DNA of 64,000 nt, taken from contig JAHLMK010000009.1 of the NCBI GenBank assembly GCA_019915135.1, forward strand, positions 248,001 to 312,000, in the 5' to 3' direction. The notes below the pieces were generated by a model, which worked only from the letters and a program-made list of their open reading frames with translations, was not told where the DNA came from and did not search any database. The stretch comes from Strobilurus pachycystidiatus. Its lineage: Eukaryota > Basidiomycota > Agaricomycetes > Agaricales > Physalacriaceae. How positions within the stretch are numbered: the first letter of the stretch is position 1; each line of letters starts with the position of its first letter. The position numbers were made by a program, and so were the translations under genes. Shown here one piece after another: positions 9,760 through 21,133 of the stretch.

Positions 9760-11522
9760 GACTCAAAGCCGAAATGCACGATACATCTAACGAGAGACTA
9801 TAAGATTGCCAGTGATAATACGGAGACCTCATTAGGGCAAGAATGAGCCTCCAGGAGAAATTCATCTTCGAATATCACCATCCAAAGTGCCCACTTGATT
9901 TATCAAGTCAACATCACGTACACATTCTTAAAGAAGGCTCGTCTAAGAAACGAACTCGAGTTCCAAGCAATTCGGACTTGACTTTGTCAGTGTTGTTCAT
10001 AGACGATTAGAGTTCGATTAGCTCACTTCCTGATGATAAGTAGAATGGGGTTAAGCTACAGAATGGTCTAGGTCAGCATAAATGGGGATGAAAGCCCAGT
10101 AATGTTATCACAAGATACAACTATCCCCTTGGAATTCTAAGTCTAGAACCCACGATAGCACAAAATCGAGTAACAGCCGAGCTATTCGAAGAAGCCAATA
10201 AAGATAAAGATGATCAAGTGTTCTTCATGAATAATCCGCAGTACGCCAAGAGCGTTAAGAATCAAGAAGCCAAGCTTCTTCAGATCTCAGGTGATTAAAT
10301 CTGACCTGAAATCAGTAGAGATTGGAACAAGCAGACAGATTGCGAACAACAAGTCAACGATCTATCATGGATCTTAAAGTGGATTCTTAAGCGAAATGAA
10401 GCTCTAGATTCAATCAGATAATTGAGACTGAATTGGTGACGCAATCTGAAGAATCCGAGTCGCAAAGAAACATTCAGAACAATTAAGAGCCAAGAGAAGA
10501 TGAACCCCATGTGATAGATTCGACCGATAGCACGCAAGGATGTTGCAATCCGAGCTTGGAATTAGTCAACGTGGATCAACTCTAGAGGGTTTGTCATGAA
10601 TAAACTGGCATAATAAGGAAATGGAAGCACCTAGACTGGTGTCTACAGCGCGGAAATTAACTCCAAGTGGCTATTAGTTAGTAAGTTAAGATTAGTGTAC
10701 AGTAGGGACCAGTTTGTATAAAAGAAGCGTCGATACAGTATAGTAGTTTAGTTTAGTGACCCGCAGCCACGAGCCCACAAAGCTCTACTGTAGTAATCTA
10801 ACTCTGTACAAAATCGAATTCGATTTGCACGCACCCAAAGAAACTCGAATTCGAGTCAAACCTAAGAACCAAAAGACAAACCTAACGCACTAAGAGCAAG
10901 GGTTTAGAACAAAAGTGAACTTAATCGAAGAGCAAAGTTCCTTGAATTCAACGTACTAGAGGCGGTGTTTCTGAGCATAGTATCTCCCTAGAGACACTAC
11001 AGAGACTTTGCAGTCTGAGCCAGCCTTTCCCTAGAGAGGACCGTTCAGTCGCGAAAAGCGTTAACCAGCATAACCTCTTGAGAGTTCAAGTGCAATTCGA
11101 GCACAATTTGGTCTAAAACCCACGCAAACACTAAAACTCAAAGAATAAGCTCCTACCGAGGTTATAAGAAACATACCAAGTGTGGCAATAGACTATTGTG
11201 TTCTTGATACAACCCCTCCAGCGCGAGGATTGAGAAAGTTGCATAGTTTAAGTTCAGTCAGAGGCTTGTGTATTGTTCCCTGAAAACCAGACAATTTGTC
11301 AATCGGTCAAAATCCCTACCACCCCCTTCAAACTCGCACTTTGTGCACACCTACGTTTCTGTTACGCAAGAACCTTGTTTTTCAAGTGTAGTGTTGTAGT
11401 AAATCAAGCTCGATTTTCTATTGCAAAACCCAATATTCCAAAAACCGCAGAAACCTTACTCTCATTCGGAGTATTAAGAGTTGTGTTGTTTGTTAGGTGT
11501 AATTCTACGCCTCTAAAATAAC
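9760..11522 (+). other. AT-rich segment splitting gag from pol in element A
   Basis: About 1.76 kb of visibly AT-richer DNA lies where related elements have a short linker. There is no open frame of note. The stretch 10592-10810 starts TG and ends CA and holds GTATAAAAG, an LTR-like layout. No matching second copy or clean target-site duplication could be found. It may be an inserted, decayed non-autonomous element or a lineage-specific spacer. Confidence 0.6.
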
Positions 11523-14500
11523 GTGCACATCACCGCGCTCCGTACTGCACGCCAGTTTGAAACTCAGTTCGATTTGTTAGATACTCAGCCACAACCGCAT
11601 TGTATTCCTTTACCGCCTGATGATTGTACAACTTTTAATGAACAGAAACGTCGTCATGGTGAATTCAAGGCCCTTGTATCGGCAGTTCGAGACACCAAGA
11701 AAGACTTCAAGGAATTCTTGTTGGAGCTCAAGAAGACCTGTGCTGCCCGTCGTGTGTTTGTTGACAGCACATGTGAGAATGTCATTGATTTCAACTGCAT
11801 TGCTTCTATCAAAGACCGTATTGTTGACCTCGCGTATGAGGAAAAGCTGCGCGCCCGTGGATTGAATGTCAAACAGGATTTCATTGAGATCTTTCAGCCA
11901 CTCCCACACATTGACAACATGCCCGCGGACGTACTGTGTGAGATCAAACTGAAGGACGCTAATCTGGTCATTGCAAATCGGAACTACCAGTGTCCTCGAA
12001 AGTATAAGGATGCCTGGAGAGGGCTTATCAAGCACCACCTTGACGCAGGCCATATACAGCCCTCACAGAGCCCCTACGCTTCGCCGTCCTTCTTGGTACC
12101 GAAGGCGGACCCAACCGCCGTGCCTCCCTGGGTCAATGATTACCGACAGTTAAACGCAGGCATAGAAACGGATCGCTACCCATTACCTCGAGTGGATGAC
12201 ATCCTGGCTGATGCAGTGAAGGGCAAGATTTGGTCCAAATTGGACATGACGGACTCCTTCTTTCATACCAAGATGCACCCCGAGTCGGTCAAGTTCACGG
12301 CTGTTAACACCCCGTTCGGCTTATACGAGTGGCTAGTCATGCCGCAAGGAATGAAGAATTCCCCATCTGTCCACCAGCGTCGCGTGAACGCCGCTCTGCA
12401 GCCGTTCATTGGCAAGTTCTGTCACATATACCTGGACGATATCATTGTTTGGTCCCAAACAGAGGATGAACATGAGGAACACATCCGTCTGATCCTCAAA
12501 GCGTTGCGACTCCATCGTTTATATTGCAACGAGAAGAAATCCGAGTTCTTTGTATTGCGGGTTTCCTTTCTTGGTCACCGCTTCTCCCGCGACGGTCTCG
12601 AGCCAGACAATTCCAAGGTGGCTCGTATTGTCGCTTGACCTGAACCGAAGTCTCCTGGTGACGTTAAATTGTTCCTAGGTCTTGTTAAGTATCTTGCTGT
12701 GTTTCTGAAGAATCTTGCGGAGTTTACGGCTGTTTTATCGCCTCTGACAAGTTTGAAAGACGACGAGTGGCCCGTCTGGACTGACCACCTTAACGACGCG
12801 TTTGTTGCCGTCAAACGATTGGTACTCTCCGCAGACTGCCTGACTGTCATCGATCACGACTCCCCTGGGGACAACAAGATTTGGGTGACCACAGATGCCA
12901 GTGATCTCAGAACAGGTGCTGTACTGTCTTGGGGCCCTACTTGGGAGTCGGCCCGTCCGGTGGCTTATGACTCCATGCAATTGAAAGGAGCCCAACTCCG
13001 ATACGCGGTTCACGAGAAGGAAATGCTGGCAATTGTCCGCGCGTGTGAAAAATGGCGCGCGGATCTCTTGGGTGAACAGTTTGAGGTCTACACGGATCAT
13101 AAAACATTGGAGAACTTTGACAAGCAGAGGCATCTATCTCGACGCCAGTCCCGTTGGCTTGAGGCCTTGTCTCAATATGACATGACTATCTCGTACATCC
13201 GCGGGGAGGATAATACCGTCGCAGACGCCCTATCACGGCTACCGCCGGATAATACGCCCGTCCTTGACTATGACCCTGAGGAAATCCCGTGCTGGCAGGC
13301 TTGGCTCGAGAGATGCTCTATTAACGCAGTCCAGACCACCGTCAAGTTGAGTGCTGACGCGCGTTTACTAACCGCAATTAAAGACGGTTATAAGAGTGAT
13401 AAGTTTTGCAAAAAGTTTGTTTGCGGTCACCGTATTCTGCCCTCCGTGGCGGAACGAGACGGTCTGTGGTTCATCGATGATCGCCTACTGATACCGAGAG
13501 TTGGTAATATTCGCGAGGACCTCTTTCACCTGGCGCATGACGCGCTCGGACACTTTGGTGCTGCTAAATGTTACGAAAACCTTCGGCACTCATTTTATTG
13601 GCCTAACATGCGTTGTGACCTTGAAGAGGCGTATATCCCTGCCTGTGAAGACTGCCAAAGAAACAAGTCTTCGACACAACGTTCCACAGGGCCTTTACAC
13701 CCGCTACCCATCCCTGACGATCGCGGCTCCTCCGTGGCTTTTGATTTCGTCGGTCCCCTGCCAGAGGATAATGGGTACAATGGAATAATGTCTATGACCG
13801 ACGCTTTGGGGTCTGACGTCCGCATTGTCCCAATTCGCATGAGCATGAACGCCGAAGAGTGCGCTGGCGTGTTCTTTGACAATTGGTATTGCGAAAACGG
13901 CTTGCCCGACATTATTGTTTCTGACCGCAATAAATTGTTCGTCTCTAAATTTTGGAAAGCCTTACAGAAGCTATCTGGCGTCCGTTTGGCAATGTCTTCT
14001 TCGTTCCACCCACAGACAGACGGTTTGTCGGAGCGTTTGAATAAAACAATAAATCAGGCCATTCGCTACCATGTTGACAGGCATCAGACAGGTTGGGTTC
14101 GGGCGCTGCCTCGCATCCGTTTTGGTATCATGAACACGGTCAATGCGTCCACTGGTTATTCCGGATTTCAACTACGTCTCGGCCGCGCACCTCGTCTATT
14201 GCCGCCTTTCGTCACTGCGACCCGTTTGGACACTGTAGAGACTATTTCGGCCGCTGAAGTCATACAGCAGGTATCGCTGGATACACTGGAGGCTAAGGAC
14301 AACCTGCTGCGCGCAAAAGTGGAACAGGCGCATTACGCTAACCGTTCCCGCGGTGATCCACCAGTCTTTGCCGTCGGTGACAAGGTCATGCTCACCACTT
14401 TCAACCGGAGGCAAGATTACAAGGCCGGTCATAAGGATCGGGTCGCAAAATTTATGCCCCGACAAGAGGGACCGTATACAGTCACACACGCTAACTCCGA

Positions 14501-14840
14501 ACTTTCTTCATATACAATTGACTTACCGGGCTCCAAGTTTAATACGTTTTACGTGGACCAACTGAGGAAATTTGTGCCTAACGACCCGGAACTTTTTCCA
14601 CAACGCGAACATCTGAAGCCAGGTCCGATCCTGACCGCGGACGGTCTCATGGAGCATGTCATTGAGAAGATTGTGGATGAACGTCGTCGCGGACGTGGGA
14701 GACAATACCTGGTTCGCTGGCACGGTTACGGAGCGTATCACGACGAATGGCTGCCCGGTCGTGATTTGGAGGACTGTGAAGCGCTCGACGTCTGGCAACT
14801 CCATCCCAATGCTCTGCCTCCTGGGGAGGGGAGAGTGTAA
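11523..14840 (+). pseudogene. Pol polyprotein of element A, interrupted by one TGA
   Basis: Two open stretches (to 12638, and from 12669 on) lie in the same frame and are separated only by the TGA at 12636-12638. A single TGG-to-TGA change in a conserved Ala-Trp-Pro context explains it. Order of domains: reverse transcriptase with WVNDYRQLN, LDMTDSFFHTKM and the active-site YLDD (about residue 302); RNase H with TTDASDLRTGAVL and HEKEMLAI; integrase with an H-H-C-C zinc region ending CEDCQR; the catalytic core with D, D (VSDRNKLF) and E (SSFHPQTDGLSERLN); and a C-terminal chromodomain near YLVRWHGYGAYHDEWLP. There is no upstream ATG, so it was made as a gag fusion or by recoding. The stop codon TAA lies three bases into the right LTR. 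Confidence 0.9.
14823..14835 (+). other. Polypurine tract of element A
   Basis: GGGGAGGGGAGAG abuts the TG start of the right LTR. That is the expected place and composition for the plus-strand primer. It also encodes the last residues of pol. Confidence 0.85.
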
Positions 14841-15184
14841 GGCGATCGCCTTACAACTACTCGGCACGACACTCGGCAACCTCGGCCATCACTACATACC
14901 AACATACATACCAGATATAGACACATTACGGTAGCTCCAGCCACATCACGTACGTAGAGTTCATTCTCAGCTCGCTTCTCGAGACAGCAGCGCTTCTTGC
15001 CCTCTTACCACGACTTTCCCCCACTTCCTGTCCCCCCACTTATCTCACACCTTACGTTCCGTACCCGCCTTTTGGCTTACCCCGCCTCAATACCAGCTTC
15101 GTTCTCAGTGACTTGTTTGATTCGTGAGTCGCGTCGCCCTCACACTTCGTGTATCGGGCTCGTCCACATCGGACGCGTCTTACA
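14836..15184 (+). repeat. Right LTR of element A
   Basis: It is 349 bp and nearly identical to the left LTR, with one substitution seen. It is followed by the target-site duplication ACAAC at 15185-15189. Confidence 0.93.
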
Positions 15185-15372
15185 ACAACTCACATAGTGG
15201 GACACGGAGCGAAATGAGTAGATCACGCGGGTTGTACATGTACGTCCTTCTATGTACTCCACCGCGAAGAAGACGAGTCCCGGTTTCATACATCCGGAAG
15301 CATCGTGTATCGCTATTACGAGCACATGCATTACACACGAGAAATGGTGTCCCAATTTGACTACAATAACAA

Positions 15373-16980
15373 TCAGCAGTTGAACGACAATTCGTCGGTA
15401 TGAGACCAGTGCATCTCGCTACAACCAAAGCCGCTTTGCGTGTATTCTGAGATACCGTCCTTCCTGCCTTCCACTGCCACTTTGATGTGGAGTGACACAT
15501 CGATCCCGTCATTCTGGAGTCCTTCGAGTGAGCGGATGTCGGCGGGGAGCATATCGAGTGCAGGTGGGTCCCCTTGTGGGAGTCCAGCATCAGTCCCCAT
15601 GTACTCCTTTATGACGTGCAAATAGAACATCTCTAGGCGTCGCTTCCTCGTTCTGATGATATCGACAAGCTGTCTCTGCAGCGCCCTATAATCGCTATTG
15701 TTGAACTGGGCAGTCGTTGTGGTCGTGTATCCAAAATATGGGATACAGGACTGCTCGGTGTGCTGTGCGACGACGAAGTGACAGGAGAATTGGGAGATGT
15801 TCGGAAGGAATGACGTGTCCGCGAGGCTCGATATGACTCTTCCTAGATCATGACATGTAGGAGAATCATGCTCGAGTATCACGCCAAGAAACAGCGAACG
15901 AAGGTTTATCGTCTGGCGGAAGAATGTGATCAGGGATTGGGGATATGGATATGGATCTGGGGCTGAGTGGATACGCATGTCGCTAAGACGTATGGACGTG
16001 AGGTGTAAGATACAGCCCGAACGACGAACGAGTGAGAGGAAGGCGTCGAGCAGAATGGTGTCATCGTCTCTGTTCTTTGAGAAGTACAGCACGGCCTCTT
16101 GCAAGGCCGGGAGGATTATGTTCTCCACCAACGTGTCAAGATTGGTAGTGAGCTTTTGTGTCTGGCTCAAGACTATAGGATCAACGTCGAACGAGGATCC
16201 GTCCACGACGCGCGAGCTTCCACTCGACGTGAGAGTGCGGATGGACGTGCATCGCGAAAGGATGGGATGAAGGTACTTCATCCACCAGTCATTGCCGGGA
16301 TAAACCGTGAATGTCTCTAGTTGATCCCAGGGTATATCCACATCGTAGCATTCACCGCCACACCACTGGAACTCGACCAAACTCGGACACGAGAAGAACC
16401 CCGTGATAGAGAGCGGCGGGACATATTCATCATGGAAGGTGACTCCAGTGAGGTACGCCATACCCAGAGTCTGCAAGCTCTGGAGGCGATTCCCGAGTGA
16501 CCGAAACGCGGCGTCAGTGCGAGGTCGCGACTCGTCCTCGCCTAGGTAACCCAAAATGCTCATGTCCGCTTTCCTCCAGCGATGGGACTGTGCAAAGACT
16601 CTGTTCAGCATCTCCGCGTAACGGGGGAGTGGAGTGGCATAGGGATGTCCGATACCGTGGATTCGGATGTCGAGCGCGACGCTGCCAGAGCGCGCCAGAA
16701 TCAGCGCAAGACGGCGTGGGTCCTGTTGGTTGATATCTGGATACATGAAGCGGAGGCTGAAGCTTGACCACATGGAGTGACATGCAAGTGCTGCGGCCCG
16801 CCACGCTTTCGAGACGCGTACAAGGTGCCACTGAGAGGCGTCAGCGTCCATGGCATCGGCAGATATGGCGTGGTACATTATTTCCGAGAGCAATTCGAGT
16901 GGAAGTCGACTGAATAGGGACAAAGATGGAGTGACAACAGCGTCCTGGGGCGCGCCGTTGCCGTTTTGCTCTACAGGCAT
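15373..16980 (-). CDS. F-box protein with LRR-like C-terminal region, single exon
   Basis: This is a 535-residue intact frame. Residues about 22-75 form the F-box: LFSRLPLELLSEIMYH, then a loop, then WHLVRVSKAWRAAALA and MWSSFSL. The remainder has irregular leucine-rich segments such as LQSLQTLGMAYL and CPSLVEFQW. F-box proteins act as substrate adaptors of SCF ubiquitin ligases, bridging Skp1 to a target. Mushrooms carry hundreds of such genes and the target here is unknown. The start is the first ATG of a frame that opens with a short hydrophilic leader. The gene lies 189 bp right of element A, whose insertion may have removed part of its downstream region, since the gene points toward the element. 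Confidence 0.85.
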   Translation of the reverse strand: MPVEQNGNGAPQDAVVTPSLSLFSRLPLELLSEIMYHAISADAMDADASQWHLVRVSKAWRAAALACHSMWSSFSLRFMYPDINQQDPRRLALILARSGSVALDIRIHGIGHPYATPLPRYAEMLNRVFAQSHRWRKADMSILGYLGEDESRPRTDAAFRSLGNRLQSLQTLGMAYLTGVTFHDEYVPPLSITGFFSCPSLVEFQWCGGECYDVDIPWDQLETFTVYPGNDWWMKYLHPILSRCTSIRTLTSSGSSRVVDGSSFDVDPIVLSQTQKLTTNLDTLVENIILPALQEAVLYFSKNRDDDTILLDAFLSLVRRSGCILHLTSIRLSDMRIHSAPDPYPYPQSLITFFRQTINLRSLFLGVILEHDSPTCHDLGRVISSLADTSFLPNISQFSCHFVVAQHTEQSCIPYFGYTTTTTAQFNNSDYRALQRQLVDIIRTRKRRLEMFYLHVIKEYMGTDAGLPQGDPPALDMLPADIRSLEGLQNDGIDVSLHIKVAVEGRKDGISEYTQSGFGCSEMHWSHTDELSFNC

Positions 16981-18821
16981 GCTGTAATGTGAGTCAGTAT
17001 AAAACTCTGGAATGGATTAAATGAGAATTGGAATTCTATGGGAGAGTTAATCTGAGAGTGTTTTGTTTCTGCATCACTGTATCTGACATGCTTGTCATTG
17101 GCGGGCGTATTACGATTATTAGCTCAACACTTCGGACACCCCTCAGGCCAGTACATGCACAATTACAACGAGGACTTACTGTGTCAAATCTCCAAACAGC
17201 TGGCCAGCGGCCAGGTTGCCTGTTTTAGACGTGCTGCTTTAGCTCGAGGAGATGATCGCAAGAGCGAAAAAGGAAAATCCGTTACCCGTGACGTTACCAC
17301 CATCTTCATCGGGGACCACAACGATGTCGACGACGATCAGCCTGTACCCGCTCTTCGCTTAGGGCCATGGCAACTCCAACGGCGCCGGGTGTTTGGGCGA
17401 CTATTTCCGAGAGAAAGGAGGGACAGCGCGGAGAACAGGGAACGTGACTGAGAAGCGGTGCGTCGACTGTCTGCTTTTCTTGGCTCCCGGCTCACAGTGC
17501 ACTACAGACTAGATCCGGCGAGCAGTTCTTGACGCGCCGAACAGGCCGTGAGGTGTCTGCAACGCTCTCCGGCCTGATACAACCCCGTTTCTCGTGCGCC
17601 AGGCCAACCATGTTGGCAGTTGCGGTCAACGTCGATCTGCTTCATTCGTCGAGGCGTCCATGTTCCGGCGTCTCTCGAACTGCGTATCCGTCACCGTCCC
17701 ATTGAAACTAGGGCGCTATGACGCGGAGAAGACTATATGCATGGTGGACGTACGTACCTTCCCTGCCTCATTTCTTTCTCGCCGTTCATTGTTCCCCTCT
17801 ACACCTCTCGTCTTGCCTCTATTCGACTTCCTTCTTTGTGCTCACCTCCCTCCCAGCTCCTCTCGCCGTCTCCCGCACCCCACGCCAGACTTCGCACTCA
17901 TCGAGTCATACATCAAGAAGGTTATCGCCATACTTTCTTCGCGTTATCATGTCAGAGTCCGGGATCAAGACAGATCTAGAATCATCACAGTACGCACAAG
18001 ACGGATTGTTTCGCTAGCCAGATTCTTCTCAAACGACCACGCGACCTCCTCTCTCGTCGGCGTCTTCCCCCGCCCAACCCGTTCCAGCCCAGTTGCGTGA
18101 TACTGAATGTGCGTCCGATCTTCCTTTCGTTCCTCATTTTCGTGATGTCTGCTAGAATCTTCCCCTTCGAAGACCCAAGCCAACTCTATCCGCGTTCTTC
18201 GCTCTGTCCTGTCCGGCGACTAGCGCCAGGGCACGAGCACGGAAGATCTGGAGAAGGGCGAGATTGCAGGTAAGCTATCGCGCGTTTGTGGATTTGGATT
18301 TGAATATTGGATTCGGGGGCTGACCATCATTTGGGGGCTGACCATCTCGTCTGGGTACGCTAATGATATCGTACCTACTAAAATGTTGCGCAGGTGTCAT
18401 CGCGGCTGGCGCTTGTTACCGCGTACTACATGTTTTTTGTATTATTTCACACATACGCTTCTCATCTTCCCTTGCGAGTTTTGACAGCGTCTCGACCGGG
18501 AATCTGGTAACTATTCTAAGCTCGCGTTTCGGGAACTCTGCGTCCACTGATAAGCAGTAAATTAAGTCGTGGCCCGTGCTGTTATGTTGCTCGTTGACAA
18601 ACACTACAGCGGGTTTTGCTGTCAATTGTGCGCTTCCTCGTCTCGGAATCCATTCCGAGATAACTTTATGATTCTGATGGAAGGAAGGAAGGAAATACAT
18701 TGGTGTCTCACATCCACTGCACGGCTGTCAGCCCGTGCTCACGACGGTGTCAGTGGTCCGTTCATGTTTGCCGGCAACCCCTCGTCGCTACAGCCTTTCC
18801 CGCACATCGTCTTTCCCCATC
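16981..18821. other. No intact gene; relic-rich intergenic DNA
   Basis: Apart from the duplicated fragment at 17125-17350, only uninterpretable short frames occur. A short acidic frame begins at ATG 17947 but stops after 22 codons, and I could not join it convincingly to the following open sequence. Confidence 0.45.
17125..17350 (+). pseudogene. CFIm25 5-prime region duplicate (decayed)
   Basis: Blocks here match the region 20955-21160 that leads into the CFIm25-like relic: CATGCAATTACAA-type words, a shared ACTGTGTCAA, GCAAGAGCGAAAAAGGAA, TCCGTTACCCGTGACGTTAC, and an ATG followed by codons for STTISLYP. The frame then stops almost at once. It is a truncated duplicate of the gene start and its upstream region. 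Confidence 0.6.
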
Positions 18822-19252
18822 ATGTCGACCGCAACATCGGCACTCACACTCGAGGAGGCCTCGGACGACGATTCCAGCTGGTACACGGCCCACGAGGACT
18901 ATGCTGACGAAGACTCGGACGCTTCTGACGAGCGATCGGTTACATCTGACGAGGAATCAGAGGACACTACCGACGAGATTGAGAACACATGGGTATTGTG
19001 CTTTTGTGGGTTACGAGTCGTCTATCAATCGTGAAACACGGTGGGGTTGATACACCGGCATTCTGATTTAGGTCCTCGAAACCGGTGTGTCTGCTATTGC
19101 GACGACCACCAGAACGTGTCCATGGTCTCTGATTTGTTCCGATGCATCATGGACATGGTGGAGTTGCCTCCTGAAGGCTCCAAGATTCTGCCACGTTCAA
19201 ACTGTGTAAGTTGCTGGAAGATCACTCCGGAAAAGTATGATTGATTTAGGAA
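18822..19252 (+). CDS. Uncharacterised acidic protein, tentative
   Basis: ATG 18822 opens a strongly acidic Ser/Asp/Glu stretch of about 57 residues (EEASDDDSSWYTAHEDYADE, then further acidic residues). It is followed by a plausible donor GTATTG and, about 80 bp on, an acceptor before codons reading DDHQNVSMVSDLFRCIMDMV. The second part looks protein-like but I recognise no family. The join and the end are uncertain, and the frame may continue past 19252. Confidence 0.3.
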
Positions 19253-19565
19253 CATCTAGGGTTACAACATATCTTTCCTCTTCGGTGTGCTTAAGCATCT
19301 ACTATACACCCCTGTTCAGGATCGCAAGCTGAAGATTAGGGTTGTCATTGGGATTAACGGAGACGTGGACTACTGGCATATCTCAGGGCTCAGGTGGGAG
19401 GTCCCATTCGCTGTTGCAATTGAGATCTGACCTTGCGGCAGATTCTTTGACTATCACAACCTTATCACTGAGGACCTTTTTGGGGATCTTTTCTCTACCT
19501 CACCTCCTCAAGCTGACTTCTACTTCCCTTATATCATTCCCCTTGTTGTTCCATGCTTTCACGAG

Positions 19566-20393
19566 ATGAAAGCACGTAACATGGTGCTGGCGTCCCAAAT
19601 TGCCAGGATCACACCCGGGGAACCAGATATGGAGCTCAGTGTGATGGATGCATTGAGCGTTGACTATGTCATAAGCTGTCTTGATGTTGCTGAGAGCATT
19701 GCAAAGATGTTACCTGTTGTTGGCAACCTTGTTCAGGGAGCATGTGAGACAGTCAGGAAGATCCTTGAAGCAGCACAGGTAAGTTTCCTTATTGTTGAAA
19801 TGCCGATAAGATTGAATTTGTTGCTCATAAGCATTTCACAGAATGTAAAGTCAAACCGGACAGCATGCACAGCACTAGGTACACATGCGGCCAATGTCAC
19901 ACTTGCAATTCTTAACGAGCTTGCCCGTTCAACTGATGGTCTGCAACAAGTTGACCCAAATATCATGAAGCTCCTCTTGTATGTTCTCCACTTACTCACC
20001 ATTGGCAGAGATTGACCGCATCTGGATCAGTACTCTGGAAAAGATCAAAACATGTGTCTGCTCTCTTGCCAAATACAAGGCCCCAAAGGCTTTTGTGCTC
20101 CAGTACAAGATCAAGAAAGATTTGGAGGACTTGCATGAAGTGCTCAATAGCTCACTTGCAGTTTTCAAGGTAGGAATGAACCCATTGTGGTTTATCCGCT
20201 TAAGATGGCTCACAACGGACATTTTCAGATCAGCAATGATGTATCGACTGTCTGCCTCCTCAAGGACTTACATGTCCTTCACAAAGCAATGACATTGCGA
20301 ATGGAGGAGATACATGATGAACAGATGGTCTCCCATAGTGTAACACACAAGAAATTGGACCGGATTGTCATGGAGGTACAAATTTTAGATTGA
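19566..20393 (+). CDS. MLKL/HeLo-like N-terminal helical domain protein
   Basis: The model is exons 19566-19778, 19842-19938, 20009-20169 and 20229-20393, all with GT-AG introns, giving about 211 residues. The product is almost wholly helical with heptad-like hydrophobic spacing: DVAESIAKMLPVVGNLVQGA, NELARSTDEIDRIW, KIKKDLEDLHEVLN, then LKDLHVLHKAM. This resembles the four-helix-bundle N-terminal domain (MLKL_NTD/HeLo-like) that heads many mushroom NLR-type proteins. In those it is thought to act in membrane-directed cell-death signalling. No NACHT, kinase or repeat domain follows here, so it is a stand-alone signalling module or a truncated gene. The intron at 19939-20008 is needed to keep frame. 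A further downstream exon is possible. Confidence 0.5.
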
Positions 20394-21133
20394 CTCAAAT
20401 GAAACATCCTAACACAAGTACAGTTTCTGTTAGTGGGACAGGTGTGGTTGGTGCCCTGGAAAAAGGTCATGTTTGATATAAGGAAGATCTCAGCTCATTT
20501 TCAATTGGGTTTCAGTATGTCACTCTAAGTATGTTTGTTTCAAGTGGGTTTAAAGTTAGGTTGTATTATGTTACTATGTACATTACTATGACAGGAAGGA
20601 CTTGTTGATTAAACTCCGGTACAATGTCAGAGTCAATTCGGCTGAAAACAGTCTCCTCAAACTTGAAGGGAGTAGGTCTTTGACATCGATCAGAAAGCTA
20701 TATTTGATTTGTTTGACGACAACATGAGCATGGAGAAGACCACATACGTCGTCTCGCAAGTGCATTTGAACCGGTCGGTAGTTATTTGCTTTCATTGTGC
20801 GTATTTATCACTAATGCCATCAGCAGCAGCGGAGACAATCAGGAACGGCGAGGACTACTGTATGAGCGAATCAGAGCGATTCACCTATGCCGCAGGCCAT
20901 ACCCTAATTCGAGGCAGGTACTATTCATGGAAACACTAATACTACTCGAGCCAAATGGTGCATTACATGCAATACAATGGAGATTTACTGTGTCAAGTTT
21001 TCAAACAGTTGGCCAGCCGTTAGGTGTCTGTTTTGCATGCGCCGCTTGACGGCGATAGCAAGAGCGAAAAAGGAAAATCCGTTACCCGTGACGTTACCTC
21101 CCTCTTCATCGCGGACCTTCGCGGACTACAACG
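20394..21133. other. No intact gene; contains the CFIm25 upstream duplicate
   Basis: The stretch 20955-21133 is the partner of the repeat at 17125-17320. The rest has no supported coding. Confidence 0.5.

Larger units (their letters stand above)
6470..15184 (+). mobile_element. Full-length Ty3/gypsy chromovirus (element A)
   Basis: The element is 8.7 kb and bounded by 349-bp LTRs (6470-6818 and 14836-15184), flanked by the 5-bp duplication ACAAC. It carries gag with a C-terminal protease, then pol with reverse transcriptase, RNase H, integrase and a chromodomain. I found a single LTR difference (T/C in the CAGCTTGCTT / CAGCTCGCTT stretch), so insertion was recent. It sits between the secreted-protein gene and the F-box gene at 15373-16980. 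A 1.76-kb AT-rich segment separates gag from pol, and pol has one in-frame TGA. This copy is therefore probably not autonomous as it stands. Confidence 0.93.

Noticed and set aside
10592..10810. Calling 10592-10810 a solo LTR
   Set aside because: It has TG/CA ends and a TATA box, but flanking bases GGGTT and AAATC do not match and no second copy is in the window.
18735..19050. Extending the acidic frame upstream to the ATG at 18735
   Set aside because: The added residues look unlike the acidic part, and ATG 18822 gives a more typical start. Neither can be proven.
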